From assembly GCA_003175985.1 (NCBI GenBank), contig PSRJ01000310.1, forward strand, positions 1-51,552: a stretch of DNA of 51,552 bases. The letters run 5' to 3'. This stretch comes from Terriglobia bacterium. Its GTDB lineage: Bacteria; Acidobacteriota; Terriglobia; Bryobacterales; Bryobacteraceae. Numbering within the stretch: position 1 is the first letter of the stretch; each line of letters starts with the position of its first letter. The notes beneath the pieces are model-generated. The model was not told where the DNA came from. It made no database searches and was given only the letters and a program-made list of their open reading frames with translations. Positions 25,019-32,034 of this stretch are shown one piece after another. The translations under genes were made by a program, and so were the position numbers.

Positions 25019-25641
25019 AGTGCCGCGCTGTGTTGCTTGCGGGGGCCGGCGTCGTCTGGGCCGCCGCGATCGTGTTCGGAGCGCGCACGTTGCTGACGTA
25101 CGAAAACACACCCGGAGCGCCGGGAGATCCTCCTCAGCAGTGGCCGGCAGCCAGCCGGGTCGCGCGCCCGAACGGCAGGTTTACACTCGTGATGCTAAGC
25201 CATCCCGATTGCCCTTGCACTCGCGCCAGCCTGGCTGGTCTTGAGGCCCTGATAGCACGAACTCAGGGGAGGCTTGCCGTTTTCATTCTGTTTGGCAAGC
25301 CCGCAGCGCATGAGGCGGACATACGTTCGTCGGACCTGTGGAAACAGGCTTCGGGCATTCCAGGCGTAACCCCTCTATACGACGATGACAGCCAGGAAGT
25401 TGCGCGATTCCGCGGGCATGTTTCCGGCCAGACGATGCTATACGACCCCACTGGGAGGCTCGTCTTCAGTGGCGGCCTGACGAGCGCGCGCGGCCACCAA
25501 GGCCCAAACGCCGGCGCAGATGCTGTTCTGCGCCTGGTCAATGAAAGTACCCGTGTGCCGTACACCACGCCGGTATTTGGTTGCGCACTGCACGATCCCG
25601 GTACGCGACCCATCAGGGAGGACCCGGCATGGAAGCAGTAG
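25015..25641 (+). CDS. Membrane-anchored thioredoxin-fold protein (RedB-like)
   Basis: A 208-residue protein with one N-terminal membrane helix (about 5-25) and a periplasmic domain resembling proteins often labelled RedB. The CxC motif SHPDCPCTRASL (C66, C68) replaces the thioredoxin CxxC. Later family motifs (SGQTMLYDPTGRLVFSGGLTSARGHQGPNAG) give the AhpC/thioredoxin-like fold. It overlaps the first kinase by ATGA and the second kinase start by 13 bases, so it sits as a coupled module between two kinases. A redox or metal role (copper handling, for example) is inference from the CxC motif and context. Confidence 0.78.
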   Translation: MKCRAVLLAGAGVVWAAAIVFGARTLLTYENTPGAPGDPPQQWPAASRVARPNGRFTLVMLSHPDCPCTRASLAGLEALIARTQGRLAVFILFGKPAAHEADIRSSDLWKQASGIPGVTPLYDDDSQEVARFRGHVSGQTMLYDPTGRLVFSGGLTSARGHQGPNAGADAVLRLVNESTRVPYTTPVFGCALHDPGTRPIREDPAWKQ

Positions 25642-28589
25642 TCAAGAGCCCAAGTATCGCGAGTACGGTCGTCGGCCGGGCGCTCCAACTGTTTCAGGAA
25701 CACCAACTCTCCATTTTCCGACGGACGGACCGCCTCTTCGCCCGGTTGATGCTGTGCCAGTGGGTGGTAGCGATGGCGGTGGCGGTGTGGGTAACGCCTC
25801 TCGCGTGGGCGGGACGGTATAGCCACTTGCACCTGCACTTATATGCGGCTGTGTTTTTCGGCGGCGCCATCACTCTCTTTCCCTGTACCCTCGCAGTCGT
25901 CTATCCGGGGAGGGCCTCAACCCGGTATGTGATTGGCGCGTCGCAGATGCTTATGTCCGCCCTCCTCATCGATCTCACGGGAGGGCGCATCGAGACTCAC
26001 TTTCATGTGTTCGGCTCCCTGGCGATCCTGGCTTTTTACCGCGATTGGCGAGTGTTTCTCCCGGCGACGGCCGTGCTTGCTGCAGATCATTTCCTGCGCG
26101 GCATATATTGGCCACTGTCCGTATTCGGCTTGCTTACGGCTAGCCCTTGGAGATGGGTCGAGCATGCGGGCTGGGTGATTTTTGAAGATGTGTTTCTGTT
26201 TCGTTCGTGCTTTCTGAGCGTGCGCGAGATGATGAACATCGCACACCAACGCGCCGAGTTGGAACATACGAAAGAGATTGTCGAAGGGAAGGTGCTGGAG
26301 CGGACCAGAGACCTCCAGGCTAGTGAAGCGCGCAAGAGCGCCATACTCGGGTCGTCCCTGGATTGCATTATCAGCATCGACGCGGAGGGACGGATCACGG
26401 AATTCAATCCCGCCGCGGAGAAGGTCTTCGGCTACTTACGCTCGGAAGTCCTGGGCCGGATGGCTGAGGAAACGATCATTCCTCCGGCATACCGGGGCGG
26501 CATGGCGCATCTCATGGACACCGGTGAAGGCCTGCTTCTCGAGAGACGGATTGAAACGTCCGGTATGCGCGCCGATGGCAGCGAGTTCCCCTGCGAACTG
26601 GCCGTCAGCCGTGTGGACTGCCAAGGGACGGTGATGTTTACGGCCTTTCTGCGCGACCTGACTGACCGCAAGCGGACCGAGGAACATCTGCGAATTCTTT
26701 CCAGCGCGGTGGAACAGAGCCCGCTCAACATTCTCATTGCGGGATTGGACGGCAAGATCGAATACGTGAATGCCAAGCTCATTCAGTCGACGGGCTATAG
26801 CTTCGAAGAGCTGAAGGGGAAACCGCCCGCGATCCTCGCCGGTCGGGACATGTCGCAAGAGCATTTCGCGGAGATCGAAGAAACCATCAAGACCGGGGAG
26901 TGGAATGGGGTTTTGCAAACCCGCAGGAAGAATGGCGAGGTATTCTCGGAGTCCGTTAAGATTCTCAGAATCCACGACTCATCCGGCGCTCCGACGCATA
27001 CTCTGGCGCTCGCGGAAGACATCACGGAGCGGCTGGAAATGGAAGCGGCCCTGCTCCTTTCCCAGGAGCGTTTTCGCATCGCCGCCGAGAGTTCGGGAGA
27101 CTCGATTTACGAGTGGGACTTGCAAACCGACGCCATCACATTTTTTGGCGGCAACCAACAGCACTTTGTGAATTCGTGCCGGAAACTCCCACACACGGGC
27201 GACGAATTTCTGGAACTGATTCACCCTGGCGACCGGCAGGGGGTGAAATCGGCATTGCTGCGGGGCATTCGGACAGGCGAACGTTTCTCGGAGGAGTTTC
27301 GCGTCCTTGGCGTCAATGGAGAGGTGTATTACTGGGCCGCCAGGGGCGCAGCGCTTCGAGATAAGGAAGGCCACCCTTACCTCTGGATTGGTGTCTGTAA
27401 GGATCTCACCGAGGAAAAGAAGGTCGAGCGAGCCAATGCCGATCTGGCAGCGATTGTCGAAAGCGCCGACGCGGCAATTATCCGCAAGGACCTGGAAGAC
27501 AGAGTAATCACATGGAACCGGGGGGCCGAACGCATCTATGGCTATACAGCCGAGGAGTCCATCGGGCGAACCATGGCCGTTGTGATACCGTCCGATCGGG
27601 TCACCGAAGACCGGGCCATTAAAGAGAGAGTCCGGCGCGGAGAGAGTGTCAACCACATCGAGACTGTCCGCCTCACTAAGTCCGGTGACCAGATCCATGT
27701 GCTGCTGACCATCTCACCCATTCGTGATCGCGATGGGATCGTCACGGGAATTGCCGTGGTGGCGTGGGATATCACTCAGATCAAGCAACTCGAAAGCCGT
27801 CTGGCGCAGGCGCAGAAGCTAGAATCGATCGGCCAGTTGGCGGCGGGAGTCGCGCATGAGATCAATACCCCGATTCAATATATCGGGGATAACGGCAAGT
27901 TCCTCCAGGATGCGTTTCGCGATCTGGTGAAGTTCGCCGGCCGGCAGCCGGAAGACGCCACGGAGGAGCCATTGGACGAAGGTGTATTCGAATACCTTCG
28001 CGACGAGGTGCCGAGGGCGATCGAACAGTTGCTCGAGGGAGTCGATCACGTAGCGCGCATCGTGCGCGCCATGAAAGAGTTCTCCCATCCCGGACCGTTG
28101 GAGAAGATGCCGCTGGATATCAACCGCGCGATTGAAAGCACGATTCTCGTCTCCAAGAACGAATGGAAATACGTGGCCGATGTTACCACGGAGTTCGAAG
28201 GGGATCTTCCGCTCGTACCCTGCCTGGCGGGAGAACTCAACCAGGTGATCCTCAACGTGATTGTAAACGCAGCCCATGCGATTGCCGAGTTCAACAAGGA
28301 CTCGGGCCGCAAGGGAGCCATCCACATCAGCACCCACAAGAGTCCCGGCGGCGTGGAGATTCGCGTCAGGGATACCGGAGGCGGTATTCCGAAGGCGATT
28401 CAGTCCAAAGTATTCGATCCGTTCTTTACAACCAAACCCGTGGGGAAGGGCACGGGGCAGGGCTTGGCAATCGCCCATTCGGTGATCGTGCAAAAGCATA
28501 ACGGAACGATTCAATTTGAATCGGAGGTTGGGACCGGGACCACTTTTGTCATTCAACTCCCCTTGGCGTGTGAACTGGAGCCAGCATGA
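25629..28589 (+). CDS. Membrane multi-PAS sensor histidine kinase with histidine-rich sensor
   Basis: A 986-residue kinase. Residues 35-200 form a membrane domain of about five helices carrying a striking set of histidines: H66, H68, H70 (SHLHLH), H124, H126 (GGRIETHFHVFGS), H154 and H179. Four PAS domains follow (about 225-345, 350-470, 475-605, 605-730). HisKA (H743 in GVAHEINTPIQYIGDN) and HATPase_c match the soluble kinase at 23054 almost residue for residue. The TGGRIETHFHVFGSLAILAFYRDWR stretch is a sensor type I recall from other environmental kinases, with no assigned ligand. Paired intramembrane histidines suggest haem or copper binding, which is inference. The start at 25629 is preferred; a TTG at 25581 is in frame. 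Confidence 0.9.
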   Translation: MEAVVKSPSIASTVVGRALQLFQEHQLSIFRRTDRLFARLMLCQWVVAMAVAVWVTPLAWAGRYSHLHLHLYAAVFFGGAITLFPCTLAVVYPGRASTRYVIGASQMLMSALLIDLTGGRIETHFHVFGSLAILAFYRDWRVFLPATAVLAADHFLRGIYWPLSVFGLLTASPWRWVEHAGWVIFEDVFLFRSCFLSVREMMNIAHQRAELEHTKEIVEGKVLERTRDLQASEARKSAILGSSLDCIISIDAEGRITEFNPAAEKVFGYLRSEVLGRMAEETIIPPAYRGGMAHLMDTGEGLLLERRIETSGMRADGSEFPCELAVSRVDCQGTVMFTAFLRDLTDRKRTEEHLRILSSAVEQSPLNILIAGLDGKIEYVNAKLIQSTGYSFEELKGKPPAILAGRDMSQEHFAEIEETIKTGEWNGVLQTRRKNGEVFSESVKILRIHDSSGAPTHTLALAEDITERLEMEAALLLSQERFRIAAESSGDSIYEWDLQTDAITFFGGNQQHFVNSCRKLPHTGDEFLELIHPGDRQGVKSALLRGIRTGERFSEEFRVLGVNGEVYYWAARGAALRDKEGHPYLWIGVCKDLTEEKKVERANADLAAIVESADAAIIRKDLEDRVITWNRGAERIYGYTAEESIGRTMAVVIPSDRVTEDRAIKERVRRGESVNHIETVRLTKSGDQIHVLLTISPIRDRDGIVTGIAVVAWDITQIKQLESRLAQAQKLESIGQLAAGVAHEINTPIQYIGDNGKFLQDAFRDLVKFAGRQPEDATEEPLDEGVFEYLRDEVPRAIEQLLEGVDHVARIVRAMKEFSHPGPLEKMPLDINRAIESTILVSKNEWKYVADVTTEFEGDLPLVPCLAGELNQVILNVIVNAAHAIAEFNKDSGRKGAIHISTHKSPGGVEIRVRDTGGGIPKAIQSKVFDPFFTTKPVGKGTGQGLAIAHSVIVQKHNGTIQFESEVGTGTTFVIQLPLACELEPA

Positions 28590-29767
28590 AGCGAATTCTC
28601 TTTGTAGACGACGAACCCCGAGTGCTCGATGGACTCAAGCGAATGCTTTACCCCTATCGCAACGACTGGGAAATGGTGTTTGTCACCAGCGGCACCGAAG
28701 CCTTGCAACTGCTGGCCGCATCGGAATTCGATGTCCTGATGACCGATGTACGTATGCCGCAGATGAATGGCATCGAGCTTCTTGCCGAAGTGTCTAAACG
28801 CCATCCTCAAGTCGTCCGCATGGTCCTGTCCGGCACGGCCGATCAGGAAATGACGTTACGCTCTGTCACTCTGGCCCACCAGTATCTGGTAAAGCCTTGC
28901 GACGCGAAGACGCTGCGCACCAAGGTGGAACACGCGCTGAATTTCCACCGGACCCTCGAAAACCCAATTTTGAAACAGATCATTGCGCGTCTGCACTCGC
29001 TGCCGAGCATCCCATCGGTCTATGTGAAGTTAATGGGGGCGCTGCAATCGCCGGACGTTTCGATCCGGGAGGTCGGAGAAATCATCGCGCAGGATCTGGG
29101 CATGACGGCCAAAGTCCTGCAATTGGTCAATTCGGCATTTTTTGGCATGGGCCGCCACATCGCCACGCCCGCCGAAGCCGCTGTCTATCTCGGTATCGAT
29201 ACGGTGAAGGCTTTGGCTCTCAGTGTTTCGGCCTTTTCGCAGTTCAACGCCAAGGCACTATCGTTCTTTTCTATCGAGGCGCTGCAGCAGCACAGCATGG
29301 CGGTTGGTTTTTTGGCGCGCAATATTGCCAAATCGCTAGGCCAATCGCGCGTGGCGATCGACGACGCTTTTCTGGGCGGTATGCTCCACGATATCGGCAA
29401 GCTCGTTTTGGCAAGCAACTGCCCGGAGCAATACCAGAGAGTGCAACATCTCGCGCAGGAAAAGGCAATGGCAACTTTCGAAGCCGAACGGGAAATATTC
29501 GGAACGTCTCATGACGAAGTGGGCGGCTATCTGCTCTGGCTCTGGGGCCTTCCGGACGCAATCACCGAGATCGTCGCGGGACATCATCGGCTGACGGTCG
29601 ATCCGGAGCTCACGGGCACGCCCCTGCTGGCGGTTTACCTCGCCGACGGCCTGGTGAACGCAGGCGGGGAACATGAGGTGGACCGGCTGGCTGCCCTCGG
29701 ATTAGGAGACCACTTGCCGGATTGGAAATCCCAGCGCGACGCCATTGTCGGAGGTAATCGATGTTAA
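28586..29767 (+). CDS. Response regulator with HDOD output domain
   Basis: A 393-residue protein: receiver (about 1-122; D54, K in YLVKPCD) and HDOD domain (about 135-345; LPSIPSVYVKLMGALQSPD, QDLGMTAKVLQLVNSAFFGM). The HDOD part keeps an HD-like GGMLHDIGKLVLA motif and a later GHH, which many HDOD proteins lack. HDOD proteins act in signalling by protein contact; their biochemistry is not settled. It overlaps the kinase gene by ATGA and the following regulator by 7 bases, so the phosphate input most likely comes from the cluster's kinases. Confidence 0.93.
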   Translation: MKRILFVDDEPRVLDGLKRMLYPYRNDWEMVFVTSGTEALQLLAASEFDVLMTDVRMPQMNGIELLAEVSKRHPQVVRMVLSGTADQEMTLRSVTLAHQYLVKPCDAKTLRTKVEHALNFHRTLENPILKQIIARLHSLPSIPSVYVKLMGALQSPDVSIREVGEIIAQDLGMTAKVLQLVNSAFFGMGRHIATPAEAAVYLGIDTVKALALSVSAFSQFNAKALSFFSIEALQQHSMAVGFLARNIAKSLGQSRVAIDDAFLGGMLHDIGKLVLASNCPEQYQRVQHLAQEKAMATFEAEREIFGTSHDEVGGYLLWLWGLPDAITEIVAGHHRLTVDPELTGTPLLAVYLADGLVNAGGEHEVDRLAALGLGDHLPDWKSQRDAIVGGNRC

Positions 29768-30972
29768 AACGCATTCTATTCGTCGACGACGAACCCAACA
29801 TATTGCAGGCCTTCGAGCGGCAATTGCGCAAACAATTCGACCTGCAAACCGCCATCGGGCCCGAATTGGGATTGCAAGCTATCACGAACAATGGTCCATT
29901 CCCGGTAGTCGTCTCAGATCTTCGCATGCCTCACATGAATGGCATCGAATTCCTGACGCGTGTACGGCAAATAGCTCCGGACACAGTGCGGGTGATGTTG
30001 ACCGGGGACGCCGACCTGGGCGCCACAATCCAGGCCGTTAACGAAGGGAAGGTCTTCCGATTCCTGACGAAGCCTTGTCCTTCGGACATGCTGGCGCGGA
30101 CCTTGGAGGCGGCGCTGGAGCAACACAGGCTGATTACATCCGAACGGGAGTTACTGGAACGTACGCTGCGAGGCAGCATTGGTGTTCTGAGCGAGATCCT
30201 AAGCCTCGTGAATCCTGCCGCCTTCAGCCGGGGTCATCGTGTGCGCCGGTACGTGCACCAGATGTCGGAAACCCTGAACCTGCCGGAGCGCTGGCAATAC
30301 GAACTGGCGGCAATGCTTTCCCAGGTTGGCTGCGTCATCGTCCCGCTCGAGGTCCTCGATAAATCCTACGGCGGTCACCCCCTCAGCCCGGAGGAGCAGA
30401 AGATCCTCGCGTCGCAGACCGAGGTCGGACACCATCTGCTGGCCAAGATACCGCGCATGGAAAATGTCGCCAGGATGGTGGCAAGTCAACGCGCATCCTG
30501 GAATGATAAGGCCACCGCTTCGGATGTCGTGAAAACAGGCGGTGAGCTATTGCGCGTCGCATTGGACTTCGACGAGTACATGATGCAGGGCGGTTCCGTT
30601 AGCACCGTGCTGACCCGGATGCGCAGGAGCAAGGAATACAACCCCGAATTCGTAGGCGCCTTGGAGCAGGTGCAGGTGGCGGAGGCTACTAGCGAAACCC
30701 GCCAGATCAAAGTGGCCCAACTCAAGATCTCCATGATCATTAATGCGGATGTCTTTTCGAAGTCGGGACTGTTGTTGCTGGCCAAGGGGCAGGAGGTTAC
30801 CGGTTCGGTAATTGCGCGATTAGATAGTTTCGCGCGCACGATCGGGGTTGTGGAGCCAATCGCTGTTATCGTAACCGGGACGAGCCAGCCCCTGCCATCG
30901 CCCGACGAATTCACCGGTCTCGCGACGGCGGTACTGCGGGACGGCGTCAATCCGAGCGCGTCGCTGGTTTAG
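29761..30972 (+). CDS. Response regulator with degenerate HD-GYP-like output, paralogue
   Basis: A 403-residue protein similar to the first gene of the cluster (22041): receiver (D53; LTGDADLGATIQAVNEGKVFRFLTKPCP) and a helical HD-GYP-like domain. The catalytic HD pair is replaced (AAMLSQVGCVIVP), so cyclic di-GMP hydrolysis is unlikely. It extends about 70 residues beyond its paralogue with a C-terminal domain (about 315-385, LKISMIINADVFSKSGLLLLAKGQEVT). The conservation of LSQ(I/V)G in both paralogues shows the loss of the HD residues preceded the duplication. It is the last gene of the cluster; a GC-rich element follows after 5 bases. Confidence 0.87.
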   Translation: MLKRILFVDDEPNILQAFERQLRKQFDLQTAIGPELGLQAITNNGPFPVVVSDLRMPHMNGIEFLTRVRQIAPDTVRVMLTGDADLGATIQAVNEGKVFRFLTKPCPSDMLARTLEAALEQHRLITSERELLERTLRGSIGVLSEILSLVNPAAFSRGHRVRRYVHQMSETLNLPERWQYELAAMLSQVGCVIVPLEVLDKSYGGHPLSPEEQKILASQTEVGHHLLAKIPRMENVARMVASQRASWNDKATASDVVKTGGELLRVALDFDEYMMQGGSVSTVLTRMRRSKEYNPEFVGALEQVQVAEATSETRQIKVAQLKISMIINADVFSKSGLLLLAKGQEVTGSVIARLDSFARTIGVVEPIAVIVTGTSQPLPSPDEFTGLATAVLRDGVNPSASLV

Positions 30973-30977
30973 GTAAA

Positions 30978-31001
30978 ACCGCTTGCTTACGCGCGCGGCT
31001 C
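30978..31001. repeat. 24-base GC-rich element, copy 2
   Basis: Same length as the element at 21853-21876 and identical at 19 of 24 positions, with the ends ACCGCT and CGCGGCTC conserved. It starts 5 bases after the last signalling gene and lies between convergent genes. The CCGC/GCGG arms suggest a transcript-end or RNA-binding role. Confidence 0.5.
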
Positions 31002-31017
31002 AGAGACCAGGCGCCGG

Positions 31018-32016
31018 CTACTTCCCTACTACCAGCACGTGAAACGTGTCCGGCAAAACGGGCGGGCGGCCCTTCTTCTCGCCCTTGCCGGCCGGAGCGG
31101 GGCCGAATTCGGCGGCCAACAAATAGACGCGATGCGTCTTGGGGTCGACCGTCATGGTGCGCGCACGGGGCTCGGTCTGAACGGTATCCACCGCCTCCCA
31201 TTTGCCGCCTGTGTTTTTCACGATGGTCAGGGTCGAGTCGGCATTGGAACTGAAGGCCAGGCCGGCGCCGGCGTCGAAGGCTGCCGCATCCGGACCCGCT
31301 CCGATCGTGGGAGTGGCGATTACTTTCAAACTCTTGATATCCGTTACGGCCATCACCTTGTTGCTGCACACCGAGAACAGAACGCCGTCTTTGCTATCGA
31401 GGGCAAGGCCCGATGGCTCCTCGCAAGGCGCTAACGACGCCGTCCGGAGCACGGCAGGTTTGGCGGCGTCGATCTCCACGATCGAGCTCCTATCCTCCAG
31501 GTTGACATAGAGTTTCCCGGTGCCGTCCGCCACACAGAACTCCGGCTTGCCGCCCACGGGAAACGTGTTCTGAGGCTCGCCGGTCTTCGCGTTGATGACC
31601 GTGGAATCGTTGGAGCGGCCGTTAAAGGTGAACACGCGCTGCGTCTTAGGCTCGTAACAAACCGAGTCCGGGTTCATTCCCGTCGCAGGCTCTCCTGTCT
31701 TTGCGAGCGTTTTCAGGTCGAAGATCGTCACGCTGTTGGATTGCCCATTGGTGATGAATCCCTTGTTGAGTTCCGGAACGACCGCCACTCCATGAACTCC
31801 ATGCAGTTGCGGGATCGATCCCACTACTTTCCCGGCATCGAGATCCACGACCTCGACGCTGGTGGCGTGCGTTGCGTATAGCCGGCGGGCATTGCTGTCG
31901 ACGGAAACGTAGTCCCAACCGCCTGTGCCCCCGATCTTGATCTTGTTCATTACGTGGTAGCCTTCGGCGGCGAAGAGCGCGCCAGCCACCAGGACGGTCG
32001 TCATGAAAGTCTTCAT
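31018..32016 (-). CDS. Exported YncE-like beta-propeller protein
   Basis: A 332-residue protein with a signal sequence (MKTFMTTVLVAGALFAAEGYH) and a seven-bladed propeller of the YncE/YVTN class: repeated WDYVSVDSNARRLYATHATSVEVVDLDAGKVVGSI-like blades with NSVTIFDLKTL and SSIVEIDAAKP. It is probably periplasmic. A good GGAGG site lies 8 bases before the ATG and the gene follows the RND pump gene by 18 bases, so it is the last gene of the efflux operon. Its link to efflux is not clear; YncE-like proteins bind DNA or peptidoglycan-related partners in other species. Confidence 0.87.
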   Translation of the reverse strand: MKTFMTTVLVAGALFAAEGYHVMNKIKIGGTGGWDYVSVDSNARRLYATHATSVEVVDLDAGKVVGSIPQLHGVHGVAVVPELNKGFITNGQSNSVTIFDLKTLAKTGEPATGMNPDSVCYEPKTQRVFTFNGRSNDSTVINAKTGEPQNTFPVGGKPEFCVADGTGKLYVNLEDRSSIVEIDAAKPAVLRTASLAPCEEPSGLALDSKDGVLFSVCSNKVMAVTDIKSLKVIATPTIGAGPDAAAFDAGAGLAFSSNADSTLTIVKNTGGKWEAVDTVQTEPRARTMTVDPKTHRVYLLAAEFGPAPAGKGEKKGRPPVLPDTFHVLVVGK

Positions 32017-32034
32017 CTTCGAACCTCCATCAGG

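Noticed and set aside
27819..28556. Minus-strand frame antisense to the second kinase core
   Set aside because: It mirrors the antisense frame of the first kinase because the two cores are duplicates. Nothing supports coding.
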